Notes: generated by a model from the sequence alone, not told the origin. 64,000 bases of DNA from Diploptera punctata (GCA_030220185.1 JASPKZ010003419.1:751501-815500), one strand, 5' to 3'. Numbered from the stretch's first letter, positions 10,321 to 22,376 are shown. Numbers and translations are program-made.

Positions 10321-10621
10321 CCTCCCGTTTCTCCTGCCAATGCCTTCATTAAACCATTTCTCCACTTTATATAGTTTGTATTATTTAATGCAATGACGTT
10401 ATTTAAAACTCAGCGCTTTAGCGTTGTAATTCGAATCTGGACTTCAAAGAGCGTAAAATTTTGCTCATAGCGTTCTTATTTCAAGCTTGATGTCCTACGT
10501 GCTGTGAATATATAATACTGAACCCACATCTTTAGTCCCTTGCGAAGAAATCCATTCCCTCCCCTCATATATCAAGGACTTCCCGACTCAAAAGTATTTT
10601 TAAAGCTCACTAAATATGTCC

Positions 10622-10850
10622 TTAAACAATATAATTGGCAAAACACAATTTTTTTCTGTTAGTTATTTGAATGTTGCGGACCGCAGTGAAGACGGAATCT
10701 TGTGTAACTGTTATTATTAGGTGTATTGTATAATTAGACACGCATTTAAGTGGTTTCTTTTTGTTCGTTTTCTTCTGATTTATTTAAAATATTAAATTAA
10801 TTAAACCAACTGATGTATCCAAAAGGATACATTACGAATTTAAGGGTTAA
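10622..10850. mobile_element. TTAA MITE, copy 2
   Basis: The interior matches copy 1 (GCGGACCGCAGTGA, ACCAACTGATGTATCC). The right end is AATTTAAGGG then TTAA (10847-10850). The left end has lost its CCC. TTAAACAATATAAT occurs on both sides, suggesting a terminal rearrangement. Confidence 0.6.
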
Positions 10851-10984
10851 ACAATATAATACATAATCAATTGATTTTGGTGTTTACTTGATGAAAATCC
10901 ATATTTATTAATTAAATGAAAATAAAACTTAGTTTTATTTGATTTTCATATTTATTAAGATACTATGGATGGATGGATGATATT

Positions 10985-10993
10985 ATTATTAAT

Positions 10994-11029
<36 letters not shown>

Positions 11030-11251
11030 TATACAGATTTTCAACATTTACACATATTTCTGTGCCACAAGTTTTATTTTCCTTCTCCACTCTTCTCTAT
11101 CCATCCACCCAATACGCTCCAGTCCTCTTCTTCTCAATCCAGTTCTTTTTTCTTGTATGCACGAGTTTCGAGGTCTTGCTTTCCTTCTTCTTCCAAGTGG
11201 ACACCATTCCAATGTTTTTTCTGGGTAACCTTTCTTATTATTTTAATATTA

Positions 11252-11305
<54 letters not shown>

Positions 11306-11320
11306 GATTATTATTATTAT
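10985..11320 (-). mobile_element. LINE C-terminus between TTTA and TTA tracts
   Basis: Minus-strand reading at 11050-11245 gives LEWCPLGRRRKARPRNS and GWMDREEWRRKIKL, the C-terminal pattern of LINE-E-type elements. It is bounded by (TTTA)n at 10995-11030, which would be its 3' tail, and by an expanded (TTA)n tract at 11248-11305. Confidence 0.6.
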
Positions 11321-11404
11321 CATCGTTACATTGTATTTTGTTCTTTCCCTTGCTAACTCTATATTTTGTAGCCTATATAAATCATTAATCAACGTGTAGA
11401 TAAT

Positions 11405-11495
11405 TCATAATTGTTATTATATGTATAATATAACCTGATGAAGTGGAAGAGAACACCTTACTGTCTTAACTCCAACAGATAAAATAAGTAAATAA
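11405..11495 (+). mobile_element. LINE-F 3' end fragment
   Basis: GAAGTGGAAGAGAACACC then CTTAACTCCAACAGATAAAA matches the 3' end of LINE-F (28160-28227), with a weak AAAT tail. Confidence 0.55.
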
Positions 11496-11689
11496 TCCAT
11501 TAAATGCTCAGGAGTTTCACGTCCTTAAAAAATCTATCGATATCAGCCCGGTATGAACCCGTGACCCTCGGTACCAGAGTCTAGAATGGTAATCATTATT
11601 CCACATGGACCAACATAAATTAATTCAGAATCAATGGTTTAAGATACGCTATGTTTAACAACATATAAAAATGAATGTTTGATTGTTCG

Positions 11690-12596
11690 TATTTTATGCG
11701 CTGCCAAACCGTTGATCCGATTGTGATGGGGCTTTTTGTAAAATGTTCAGGATATTCCCGGGATGAACATAGGCTATAGTAGAGTTGTGATACTCAACTC
11801 CTACACCCTTAAAAATCGCCATTTGTAGTGGAAAACGTGAAAAAAGTAGCTATTTGGACGCTTAAATGGCTTACGCTGCCTAAACCATAACAAATACACA
11901 AAATTAATGTACACAGAATTGAATACCTCAAAAAGCTCTACAAAAAAGTCCGCGACAGCATATATTTATCTCTTGCGAATAACTCACAATAACAATTTTT
12001 GTCTTTCATTGATGCCAAGAAGATCGAGACAAGTACGTAGATTCCTGTGCAAGCATAGCACCACATGGCGGGTATTCTTTTACGGATAACTCACAATAAC
12101 AAATTTTGTTCTTTTAGCTCATTTATGTCAAGAAGGTCGGGATAAGTAGATTCCCGGGCAACACTGGGTAATCAGCACGGGAAATCTTAAAATAATTACC
12201 ATATATATTTATAATTATTTTTCATTTTACTTATTCAACTAATCATGAAGTACATTAATTTTTATCTTTCAACTCATTTATGCCAAGAAGATCGGGATGA
12301 GTAGATTCCCGGATAACGCCGGGCAAACAGCACGGGGTATCTAAAAATAATTACGATATAAAATGTTCCTGTTACTTATTTAACTAAACATAAAACACAT
12401 TAATTTTCGTATTTCAGCTTATTTATGTCAACAAGATCGGGATAAGTAGATTCCCGGGCAACACTGGGTAATCAGCACGGGATATCTAAAAATATTAATT
12501 TATAATTATTTTTCCTTTCACTTATTCAACTAAACATAAAATCACATTAATTTTCATTTATTTGGGCGTAGCAGCGCAGGCCGGATATTAGCTAGT
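11690..12596 (+). mobile_element. Helitron-like non-autonomous element
   Basis: It ends with GGGCGTAGCAGCGCAGGCC (a hairpin-capable block), then a few bases and GCTAG followed by T. That fits the Helitron 3' signature: a hairpin shortly before CTRR, inserted before T. Inside are about four degenerate copies of a 100-140-base unit (near 12010, 12120, 12285, 12430) carrying ATGCCAAGAAGATCGGGAT and TAGATTCCCGG. A related 3' end lies at 35336-35413. No Rep or helicase coding is seen. The left boundary is uncertain. Confidence 0.55.
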
Positions 12597-12659
12597 ATAT
12601 ATATATATATATATATAATTAAAGAATTTACCTTAGTAGTAATTCTGCTAAAAGAGTGA

Positions 12660-12875
12660 ACAATCAATCTGGGATGAAAAAAATCTGTAGAATTAAAACC
12701 ACAGATATCAGTAAAAGTGATAAAACAAGACAAGAAACAAATACAAATTTATTCTGACATGTTCTTCACCCTTGAAGAGTGAATCATCGGGGTTCAAGGG
12801 CGAAACACTTGTCCTGTTTTATTACTTTTTATGGTTTTAATTGAATAGATTTCCATCCTAGATTGATTTGCTGAC
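12660..12875. repeat. Foldback repeat with hairpin centre
   Basis: The arms at about 12663-12735 and 12816-12873 are reverse complements (AATTAAAACCA; TAAAACA(A/G)GACAA). The loop holds a perfect 8-bp stem CCCTTGAA/TTCAAGGG followed by GCGAAACACTTGTCC. Similar wording occurs at Penelope-type 3' ends, but the hammerhead order is not met here. Confidence 0.5.
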
Positions 12876-12889
12876 ACTTTTTAATTATT

Positions 12890-12973
12890 TTATTTTATAC
12901 CGGATTCAAAAGAACAGATGCAATCAAAACAAATACTGGATTACGACAAGTATGTAGTTTATCACCCACTTTG

Positions 12974-13017
<44 letters not shown>

Positions 13018-13800
13018 GATATTTTAAATAAATAGAAAGTTTTAGTAAATCCAGGAATAAGAATGGATAATAAAGTGTGCATAAATAATCTTCTATTTGC
13101 TGACGATGTAATCATAATACAGAAAAATGAAGACGACTTACAGAAATCAATGCCTGCATTAAATGAAATATGTAAATTATACGAACTAAAGATTTCTGTA
13201 AGGAAAACGAAGACCATGGCTTTTAGAGGAAGAGATCCAGTGAGATCCAAAATTATTTTAGAAAATCAAAGTATAGAACAGGTGTCTAGTTTCAAATATT
13301 TGGGCTGTGATGTTGGCTACAATGTGGAAAGAGATATTGACTCCAAAATAAATAAATTTCAGACGGTGTGTGGAACAATACAGAGAACATTCAAAAATAA
13401 AATTAGAAAAGAAACCAAGATAAAAATGTATAATGTTATGGCGGTTGCCACAATATTGTATGGATGTGAAACTTGGGCTCCAGTGAAAAGGCAGAAGGAT
13501 AGAATACAGACGGCGGAGATGAGGTTCCTAAGACAAGTAAAAGGATGTACAAGACTTGATAGAATAAGAAATGAGGATATAAGAGAAGAATTGAAAGTAC
13601 AGCCTTTATTGGATAAAGTCACGAATTATAGACAGAAATGGATTGATCATATGGATGGAATGAGTAAGGAGAGATATCCATTGTTAACAAGAAATTATCA
13701 AGCAAGAGGAAGACGTGATGTTGGAAGACCTAGAAGACGTTGGGCTGATGCATTATGAAGTCGGAACGGGCAATTGCCTAATCCGTGGAGTGGTGATGAT
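12890..13800 (+). mobile_element. LINE-B RT fragment in gene 1 intron
   Basis: An RT motif TGLRQVCSLSPTLFNIYI precedes an (AT)n tract. A 231-residue frame at 13063-13758 follows with the catalytic LLFADDVIIIQ, then FKYLGCDV, TILYGCETWAPV and GRRDVGRPRRRWADAL. It ends in a (GAT)n tail at about 13795. This is a relatively young RTE-like copy. A relative is at 62022-62300 on the minus strand. Confidence 0.85.
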
Positions 13801-13911
13801 GATGATACAAACAATTTTAATAATTTCATTTATATTGTTTTGAATGCGTGTTACTTGAAAAACTACTGCTCTTAAGATGTTAGAGAAATAGTGAGGTAAA
13901 TTTGATTACAG

Positions 13912-14387
<476 letters not shown>

Positions 14388-14393
14388 GTAAGC
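14388..14393 (+). promoter_or_regulatory. Splice donor after gene 1 stop codon
   Basis: GTAAGC directly after CTCTCAG, 11 bases past the stop. No AATAAA is seen in the next ~60 bases, so the mRNA may splice here to a non-coding terminal exon that I cannot locate. Confidence 0.5.
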
Positions 14394-14454
14394 AGTTGCT
14401 CAAAATGACCACCTTATTCTTTCAACATTAAAAACTATTCAAAGCTTAAATGTA

Positions 14455-14880
14455 GATACAAAAATCGTCATCATCAACAACAAGGATTAAGCCCAATGGC
14501 CTGTTCCGATCTCATTATAGGTCGAATTGGTCCTTCCATCTCTTCAATGGTCTGCCCAACATTATTCTCCCTTTTGGTTTATAATTATACATTCTTCTTG
14601 GTATGCGCTGTTCATTCATTCGTAATAAGTGCTGAAGATAAGCATTTTGATAATATTTTATTCTTTCACAGAGATTAAATATATTAAGTTCTGTTCTTAT
14701 ATCTTCGTTTTTCTTTTTATCGGTCCTTTGGTATCCTGCTATTGCTCTCAACATCTTCATTTCTGCAGCCTCTATTTGTTTACTATCTGCCTTTGTTAAT
14801 GTCCAGGTTTCAGATCCATAGATAAGAGATGGAACTGCCAATACTTTGTAAAACTTCAAAATAGTTTCTTTTCTACAAAA
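14455..14880 (-). mobile_element. LINE-B/D C-terminal fragment
   Basis: Minus-strand reading: KVLAVPSLIYGSETWTLTK, then AAEMKMLRAIAGYQRTDKKK, YLQHLLRMNEQRIPRRMYN and GRPLKRWKDQF. It abuts a + copy at 14881. Confidence 0.8.
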
Positions 14881-15735
14881 ATATTAATTGAAATAAATGG
14901 AAAATTAACAGAAGAATTTAGAACTGTGGTTAAAACAGGGGTGTAGCCTTTCCCCAACGCTTTTTAATATACATTTACACGACATTATTGATGCATGGAA
15001 ACAATTAGTTCATAAGGGATTAAAAATTGGACAAAATAAAACATTGAGTGCATAATGTTTTGCAGATGATATTGTATTCATTTTTGACAGAAAAGACAGG
15101 CTACAAAAAGCAGTCTATCAAATAAATAATATATTTAAGAAATATATTATAATTCCAAAATTAAAAACTAAAGTAATGGCGTTCCATGGAAAGTAGCCAG
15201 TAAGAACAAAAATAGTAATAGAAGATAAAGTGTTGGAACAGGTTTCACACTTCCAGTATTTGGGCTGCGATATAACTTATGAAGAACAAGATATAAATAA
15301 GAAAATACAGACATTTCAACATGTTTGTGGAACAATCAGACGAACACTAAGGAACAAAGTAAGAAAGGATACGCAGCTAAGATTTTACTCAACGATGGCA
15401 CTACCAGTGGAAGTGAGGCCTGGGTCCTGAAGGAAAAAGAAAAAAAGTAAAATTCAGGCAACGGAAATGAGATTCCTACGGGCTGTGAAAGGTTGTACAA
15501 GAGAAGAACATATTAGAAATGAGAATATTAGAGAGGAACTAAACGTACAACCACTTCTTCAACAATTAGAAGAACACAGGAAGAATTGAGAACAACATCT
15601 GCAAAGAAAGACAGAGGATATAATACCAAATATGTCCTGGAGGACAAAGATCAGTGAGAAGACCAAGAAGCGCTGGGCTGAACAGATGTGAGATCGGAAC
15701 AGGCAAAGACCTAATCCGTGAAAGAAAATGATGAT
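14881..15735 (+). mobile_element. LINE-B fragment
   Basis: RT blocks are spread over several frames: CFADDIVFIF around 15058-15087, HFQYLGCDI around 15248, CGTIRRTLRNKVRKDTQLR around 15331. The C-terminal VKGCTREEHIRNENIREEL block comes next, and the element ends with GATCGGAACAGGCAAAGACC at 15692-15711. Stops and an in-frame deletion near 15415 show it is dead. Confidence 0.8.
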
Positions 15736-15747
15736 TCTTTCAACTTA

Positions 15748-15853
15748 GGGTCGGTTTCACCAACAGAGGTAACTGTATTACGCTAGTTTCTCCCTGTATA
15801 AAGCATAGCTTAAACTGGAGTAATGCAGTTACCTCTGTTGGTGAATACGGCCC
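15748..15853. mobile_element. 106-bp palindromic MITE
   Basis: Ends GGGTCGGTTTCACCAACAG and its near reverse complement at 15834-15853. The arms run ~40 bases and include AGGTAACTG and TTAC. TTA lies on both sides, a 3-bp duplication as in PIF/Harbinger elements. No coding capacity. Confidence 0.65.
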
Positions 15854-15884
15854 TTAATCAGCGATGTAAAAATAAAGTAATTCT

Positions 15885-16060
15885 ATGACCTTGAAGTTAG
15901 TCAAGGTCACCAGGCGCACAATGTAAGGACGACGACGAATCTAACAGTAGTGAGGGCGTATAAACATAGGATTGCAATTGGCTAAATGAGAGGAAATCAG
16001 CGATATACCAAATACAGATAGAACGATGGACAGAATGATTCTGAGAGTACAAAAATTCAA
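15885..16060. other. Short unclassified spacer
   Basis: No gene or known repeat recognised. It leads into the SINE-E tail. Confidence 0.3.
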
Positions 16061-16064
16061 TAGG

Positions 16065-16470
16065 ACATGTTTTCTTGTAAGCCCATGTTTCCCTTAACAG
16101 AGATTTAAGCGCTCTCCCCCTACAGGGAAGAATTTGAACCATACTAATTTAGTTACACTTGTTTTCGTATAGATGTCATTTGAGTGGTCCGTGGTCAGCG
16201 TTCCGCCTCATACTGACATCTAGGAAACCAAGGTAGTACTAGGACGGGAAAATTCGGTAAATTTTGCTTAGAGGCCTTTTCATTCAGGATTAAGGATGTT
16301 TTACGAGCCTGAAAATCTTCAGACTCGGGACCCACGACTTAAAGTCCCTCCCGGAGGACTTGCTCCTTGGATTTTTCCGTCCGAAAAAATCCATCGACCC
16401 GGCCGGGTTTGAACCAGCTACCCTCGGGACCAGAGGCAAGGAGCATAACCACTAGTCCACCGCGGCCGAT
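16065..16470 (-). mobile_element. SINE-E, near full length
   Basis: Minus-strand tRNA-like head: GGCCGCGGTGGACTAGTGGT, then a B-box-like GGTTCAAACCCGGCC. The body has CAAGTCCTCCGGGAGGGACT, TTTTCAGGCTCGTAAAA and a 3' part with AGGGGGAGAGCGC. Other copies: 17838-18020, 25908-26420, 40893-41245, 63360-63775. Confidence 0.85.
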
Positions 16471-16472
16471 AG

Positions 16473-16815
16473 GTGGGATGCTAAATGGCACCAAGAGTAT
16501 GGTGCGTGTAGGCAAACAGTTTTCAGATACTTTCAAATTCATATTAGATTAAAGCAAGGAGATACACTATCTCCTCTACTATTCAATTTTGTTCCAGAGC
16601 AAGTCATCAAATATTTAGAGAGTGACAAAGGCTCAGAACTCAATGATATTAATAAGCTGTTAACTAATGCTGATGACGTACTATTAGGCGATAGCGAGGA
16701 GATACTAACGGCCAACACGCACACACTATTGAGTAACACTTAGAAATTGGGACTGGAAGTAAATATCAATAAAACTAAATACATGGTCACACGTAGAAAT
16801 ACATTATGTATCTTA
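16473..16815 (+). mobile_element. LINE-A RT fragment
   Basis: Reads in pieces: LNGTKSMVRVGKQFSDTF, then a GDTLSPLLFNFV block, a NADDVLLGDSEE variant of the YADD box, and LGLEVNINKTKYMVT. Stops interrupt it. Confidence 0.75.
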
Positions 16816-17365
16816 ATTCATCCTACTTTCTAGAAGACCACATATCTAGGATGCAATATCTCATATGAAGAAGAAAAGCATGTAAATGCAAAAATATAAA
16901 TTTTTTTAAAGGATTTTAGGTTTAATAAATTCTATCTTCAAGCCACAGTTAATCCAAAAGCATTCAAGACTGAAAGTGTATAAAACACTGGCTCTTCCAA
17001 CTCTTTTGTATGGTAGCGAAGTATGGACGTTGAAACAGAAGGATGTACAGAGACTTAGATCTGCTGAAATGAGATACCTTCGGAGGACTGCAGGATACAC
17101 ACTACTAGATCACAAAAAAATGAAGACATCTTAGAAGAATTACACGTGGAACCTTTAAAAAACAAAATTTCTGATTATAAGTCAAGATGGATGCAACATG
17201 TTCATCGAATGGAAGATCACAGAATACCCAAACAAATGTTAAGATATCAACCTGCAGGAAGAAGAAGACCAGGACATCAACTCAAAAGACTTCTGGATGG
17301 TGTTTCTCTTGAGGCTGAAACAGGTCAACAAATGGCCTAAATTCATTAATGTACTATCATGATGA
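16816..17365 (+). mobile_element. LINE-C fragment
   Basis: Blocks KTTYLGCNISYEEEK, LKVYKTLALPTLLYGSEVWT, RSAEMRYLRRTAGYT, WMQHVHRMEDHRIPKQML and GRRRPGHQLKRLL are present. The element ends ETGQQMA, stop, then an ATGATGAT tail. Frameshifts near 16905 and 17115. Confidence 0.75.
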
Positions 17366-17458
17366 TACCTGACGACCATGTATATATTAAAAAAAGACCA
17401 TATATTGTGTGAATTGAGAATACTACATGTATAAGAAAATTGTATGCTTGTATTGGAA

Positions 17459-17551
17459 TTCTTGAGTAGCTCAGTTGGTTAGAGCGCTAAAGGTACAGAC
17501 TTTAGAGATTCGAGTTCGAATCCCGACTCAAGCATTCATTTTTCTTTTCAT

Positions 17552-17555
<4 letters not shown>
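17459..17555 (+). mobile_element. SINE-H head (tRNA-like)
   Basis: A cloverleaf-like stretch: acceptor TTGAG/CTCAA, D-arm AGCTCAGTTGGTTAGAGC, a CTAAAG/CTTTAG anticodon-type stem with loop GTACAGA, and GAGTTCGAATCCC. The acceptor has a mismatch and no CCA-ready end. The CATTCATTTTTCTTTTCAT tail recurs at 45725-45840, so this is a SINE, not a working tRNA gene. Confidence 0.65.
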
Positions 17556-17579
<24 letters not shown>

Positions 17580-17586
<7 letters not shown>

Positions 17587-17835
17587 TAATTCTGTAAATG
17601 GACAGTTAATGACAAATGAGGGAAATTTTGAAGAAGTGGCTGAATTCAAATAGACCTACCTAGGAACAATAATTACAAATAGGAATGAGATGCACAAAGA
17701 AATTAAACATAGGCTCAATTCTGGAAACGCGTGCTATTATGCATTACACGGACTCTTGACGTCCCAACTTCTCTACAAAAACATTAAACTAAATATATAT
17801 AAAACTGTTATTTTCCCAGTTATATGGAAGTGAAA
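17580..17835 (+). mobile_element. LINE-A fragment
   Basis: NGQLMTNEGNFEEVAEFK then the NRNEMHKEIKHRLNSGNACY block, ending in TVIFPVIW. Joined to a SINE-E at about 17838. Confidence 0.75.
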
Positions 17836-17837
17836 CA

Positions 17838-18016
17838 CGGTCTGGTACTGAAGGGAGTTACTATTAATCCCGAGGGTCGCGGTTTCAAACCCGGCCGAGG
17901 TCAATAGTTTTTTTTAGGATGGAACAAATACAAGGAACAAGTCCTCCGGGAGGGAATTTAAAGCGTGGATCCCTCAATCAGAAGATTTTCAGGCTCGTAA
18001 AACAATCTTAAATCCT

Positions 18017-18020
<4 letters not shown>
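17838..18020 (+). mobile_element. SINE-E, 3'-truncated
   Basis: B-box-like GGTTTCAAACCCGGCCGAGG, then AACAAGTCCTCCGGGAGGGA and GATTTTCAGGCTCGTAAAA, ending in an (AT)n tract. Confidence 0.75.
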
Positions 18021-18056
<36 letters not shown>

Positions 18057-18059
18057 AAT

Positions 18060-18884
18060 GCAGGGAGAGAAATGATTTGCCGAAGCAGAAAAGTAACTGA
18101 CCTTTAGTTCGCATATCTTACGGAGGCACAGATCCGTTAGGCAGAAAATATTTCTTTGGAGTGTGGCAGTGTATGGTCCCGAGACTTAAACACAAACACG
18201 TGTTGTAGATCTGATTAATTAAGCGGAAAATAATAAAAAAAGATGTTTTAGAACTGATTTAGTTAGTAAAAGCAAAGTAAAGATGCAGTTAACATTTTGA
18301 CATGTTTTGTCTGTTTCAGGACGCAATGAAAACAAGACTATGAAAGTGCCAAATATTTGGTAGTTCAAGTACCTTGAGTATCGTCCGAGAGATGGCGACA
18401 CCTGTCAAGTAATTTATTGTTACTTTCACTTGGAATCGTCCGCCAACAGTCGCGAGATTCTGATGACGTCAATGCTTATCCTCGCCGTCTCCATTCAATT
18501 TTAAACACTGGAAATTATCGCTTCCAGACTAGCTGTCCGTTGACAACAGTTAACACAAATACATAGAAAAATAAGTTCCTCAGCAAGGATTTGAATCAGA
18601 GGTCTTTACTTTTACACAGATAGATCTTCGGTTCAGATCCCAGGTCAGGAACAATTTTTTTTCACAAATTACCTAAATATTGCACACTACAGTATAAATA
18701 TTATTTTTTTACAACTATATAATTTCACAGTTATCCAGAACAAGGTTATTTTTTTTTAGTTGAGTTTTATGTGGAAAACTGTTATTAACACATAGGACAT
18801 TTTTTCCATGGAAAATGAGCTTTGAAAAAAAAAATAGCTACAACAATTAGCGAAAATGTTTAGTTAACACTAACATTCTAACGG
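18060..18884. other. Stretch without recognised genes
   Basis: A B-box-like GGTTCAGATCCCAGGTCAGG at 18632-18651 followed by a T-run suggests another decayed tRNA-like SINE around 18570-18670. Otherwise nothing is recognised. Confidence 0.35.
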
Positions 18885-19290
18885 GGAACTGCCAAAACCT
18901 GTCTTGATATTTCTCTCAGATAAGCGTTGTGATGTACCAAGGCCGTATTCAAAAGAAAACATCCGCCGTTTTTAACTGCAAGTCACAGAAATCGTAGCTG
19001 GAGCCCAACAATGGCAACCCACTGTACAGAGCAGGTGGATTCCCTGCATGAGTAAGAGCGGAGTGGAGTGAGGAGAGATGCGACGCGGACGGCAGGTAGT
19101 GACGGTTATCTACCAATTCGGCAGCTATATTACTTCCCTATAGTTTAAATGAGAGATTTGGCGCTGGATTTTAACGTCTTGTGTTAAAAATGGCAGACGT
19201 TTTTGGACACGGCCTTGGTACATCACAACGCTTTCTCTGTAAGAAATTTCAAGGTATGTTTCGACATGTATTGGTGACAGTTCCCTTGTC
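18885..19290. mobile_element. MITE with ~70-bp terminal inverted repeats, copy 1
   Basis: The left end begins GGGAACTGCCAAAACCTGTC and includes GCGTTGTGATGTACCAAGGC. The right end is its reverse complement (GCCTTGGTACATCACAACGC ... GTGACAGTTCCCTTGTC). No transposase is encoded; the 79-codon frame over the right end is fortuitous. Copy 2 is at 21918-22376 and a lone left arm at 52482-52560. Superfamily unknown. Confidence 0.75.
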
Positions 19291-19429
19291 AGTGCAGTCC
19301 CCGAATATTATCTCGTTCAAAGCTATGATACTCTGTTTGCTAAATAACAAGCTTCTAGTATCAAGTTTTACCACAAGATGGTGTATGCATCAATTCAGGT
19401 ATTCCTCAACAATATTCTAAAAACACCAT

Positions 19430-19665
19430 ACGATTTCCCCCCCCCCTTAAAGGGAATTATTCCTGTGGTTGCCCAGGGTCTGAAATTTAGGTCAAGTTTA
19501 GGTTAAGAACTCCCCTGGCGCTTCATTATCATTCATCACCCATCATATCATCGGGGGTTTAATCCACCATCCAGGTGCCCGAACTTAAGTAATAGATTAC
19601 AATTCTGCCAGAGCCAGAAGAGAAGGCTAGGGATGTCATAAAAGGCAACCTGGTGGCACTGGACT
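19430..19665 (+). mobile_element. SINE-C
   Basis: Diagnostic blocks: GGGAATTATTCCTGTGGTTG, AACTCCCCTGGCGCTTCATT, CCATCATATCATCGGGG and CCAGGTGCCCGAACTTAAGT. An (AT)n tract follows. Relatives: 20088-20130 (fragment), 29275-29435, 52885-53435, 57835-58060, 62515-62690. Confidence 0.75.
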
Positions 19666-19725
<60 letters not shown>

Positions 19726-19744
19726 ATACAAAATATTCTGACTA

Positions 19745-20820
19745 GTACATTGAATTAATTTTAAAAAATGTTTCCCGCCTAAATTTATAAATTCGATTGG
19801 AATACTGAATATTGAATAAAAACAATGACAAAGAGGGAATACATACAATTGTTGCTATTTTGGAATTAAATTGTTAACAGAAATATTTGTATCAAAGGTA
19901 ATTGCAGTGTATAAAAAACAAATATCACGTAAGTGCCATTTTAATGTCTATGGCAACGCCTGAAGGCTACGTAAAAATAAAAATCTGTCGATCTGTTTTA
20001 TGCGTAATTTCTTAATTTATTTTATTCGAATTTGCTTTTTACTTTTTCGTGTTTGGAATAAATTAGGAATATTAAACTTTATCATTTGTCACCCATCATA
20101 TCATCGGGGTAACGTAACCAGAAATGTCGAAATGACAATATGGGGCATTGAATAAAAAAAATAACTGGGGGAAAAAAAAGAGGGAGAAATGGATGACATA
20201 TACCTCAACAATTGTACAACAATTAAATAGAAATATTCAAATAAATGGACAGCAAGACTTTGGTGTTAGATTTCTCCTGTAAAATTGTTATCAATTAAAT
20301 ATTTTTGCTCAAATACGAATAACAATATTAATGAATACAAGATACTAAAAGAGGCTGTAATTGAAGATTAAACTGCAATATTTTAGAACTTTTGTGACAT
20401 TTGTTTGTATACGATCTACGATTTTACAGCACAAAGTATACGAAATAGTAATTTGGATTAAAAAAGAACAGAAATCGCAAAAAAAATAGTTGAATAAGTA
20501 CAAATGGTTTCAATGACTGTCAACAGATGGCAGATAAGTGCAATCTTGGACAACTGTACATAGTGTATAATATAATTTCACTGTTATGTTGTTGAATTTT
20601 AATTAATTTTAATTATGTTTTCAATAAACGTTTTATTAACGTATTCAAATTTTGATTGATTTTTCTAAATTCCATTCCTGTCTTAAATAAAACCTAATCA
20701 ATTTTTTCATCTCTTTTCCCAGAGTAATACATTCCTCTGCTCACAGCAACGGATGTTTCCATTCCAACTCTGTTTAATGAGAAATGGGGTAAATTTTGAA
20801 TAAGTGAATGAATTCAAATT
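19745..20820. other. A+T-rich stretch, mostly unclassified
   Basis: Only a SINE-C scrap (CACCCATCATATCATCGGGG, 20090-20109) is recognisable. No coding signal. Confidence 0.4.
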
Positions 20821-20824
20821 CCTT

Positions 20825-21345
20825 ACTTATTTACTAACTCACTGGCACTATCCAACCCGTAGGTTCATGGCCGCGCGGACATAAGCTCTCCATACATCCC
20901 TATCCTGAGCTAATTTTTTCCAATCCTTCCTGTATAATCTACTTCCCTCAAATCATAGTTAATGTTATTCTCCCACCTCATTCTTGGTCTATCAACTGGG
21001 AGTTTTCCCTCTGGTTTTCCTACAAGAAACTTCCATGCACATCTTTCATTTCCCATTCGTATAACATGTCCTGCCCATCGCAGTCTACGAGACTTAATTG
21101 TTCTCATATCTGGTTCCTATAAAGACCATGTAGCTCACTATTATGTAGTTTCCTTCATTCACTTGTCTGTCGAACTCTTTTTAATCCAAAAATTGTCCTC
21201 AGAAATGTATTCTCAAATACTTGTAATCTCCTTTCCTCCCTTAAAGTAAGAGTCCATGTTTCATATCCATATAATATAACTGGTAGAATAATAGTTTTAT
21301 ATATTTTAAGTTTAATGTTTTTTGAAAGAAGTTGGGGAAAAAACT
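20825..21345 (-). mobile_element. LINE-A 3' part
   Basis: Minus reading: IKSRRLRWAGHVIRMGNERC and DRPRMRWENNINYDLREVDY, plus a tail repeat at the left end. Small deletions break the frame near 21110. Confidence 0.8.
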
Positions 21346-21394
21346 ACCTCTGTTTAACGAAAGATGGGGGAAATTTTGAAGAGATGGCTGAATT

Positions 21395-21835
21395 AAAATA
21401 CCCTACTTACTCACTGGCACTATCGAACCCGTAGGTTCATGACCGCGCGGACATAAGCTCTCCATACATCCCTATACTGAGCTATTTTTTTCAATCCTTC
21501 CCTATATAATCTACTTCTGTCAAACCTTAGTCAATGTTATTCTCCCACCTCATTCTTGGTCTATCAACTGGACGTTTTCCCTCTGGCTTTCCTACAAGAA
21601 GCTTTCATGCACGTATTTCATTTCCCATTCGTGTCACATGTCCTGCCCATCACAGTCTACGAGACTTAACTGTTCTTATTATATCTGGCTTCCTATAAAG
21701 ACCATGTAGTTCATTGTAGTCTTCTCCATTCGCCTGTCTGTTCATCTCTCTTTGGTCCGAAGATTTTCCTAAGAACTTTATTCTCGAATACTCGTAATTC
21801 CCTTTCCTCCCTTAAAGTAAAACCTGGGAACAATA
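21395..21835 (-). mobile_element. LINE-A 3' part, second adjacent copy
   Basis: It begins again at the LINE-A 3' end (CACTGGCACTATCGAACCCG) and repeats the C-terminal region. The two copies share orientation and similar decay, so this may be a local duplication. A small + fragment follows at 21836-21895. Confidence 0.75.
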
Positions 21836-21917
21836 GTTATGAGATACAGAAACAAATTAAACATAGGCTCGATTTTGGAAACAAGTTATTATTAGAGCCT
21901 GAATTTCTATGTAATCA

Positions 21918-22376
21918 CTTTTTTTTCACAAGGGAACTGTCACCCATTGCTTGCCGAAATCTACATTGAAATTTGTCTCAGAGAAACGTCATGATGCACC
22001 AAGGCCATGTCCAAAGAAAAATATCTGCCGTTTTTAACTACAAGGCATATAAATCGAAGCCAGAATCCAGCAATGGCAACCCACTGTGCGGAGCAGATGT
22101 ACTTCCCGCATGAGTTAAGAGCGGAGTGAAGTAAGGCGAGGCACGATACCAACTGCATGTCATGAGGGTTGTTATTCAGTCTTGCAGCACAGCAGTTGTA
22201 TTCCTTTCCTACAGTTTCAATGAGAGATTTTGGCGCTGGATTTTAGTCTCTTTCAGTTAAAAATGGCAGATATATATATATATATCTTTTTTGACACAGC
22301 CTTGGTACGTTAAAACGCTTCTGTGGAAGAATTTGAAGGTAGGTTTCGACATTCAATGGTTTTCTGTTCCCTTGTC
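21918..22376. mobile_element. MITE with GGGAACTG ends, copy 2
   Basis: Left end ACAAGGGAACTGTCACC; right end TCTGTTCCCTTGTCAGTGC. The interior matches copy 1 (CAATGGCAACCCACTGTGCG, GAGATTTTGGCGCTGGATTT). An (AT)n insertion sits at 22271-22286. Confidence 0.75.

Noticed and set aside
12771..12805. Hammerhead ribozyme
   Set aside because: GAAGA and GAAAC are present, but the strong CCCTTGAA/TTCAAGGG stem encloses the would-be core, which is not hammerhead topology.
17459..17535. Functional tRNA gene
   Set aside because: The cloverleaf is imperfect and the downstream tail is shared with other SINE-H copies, so a SINE head is more likely.
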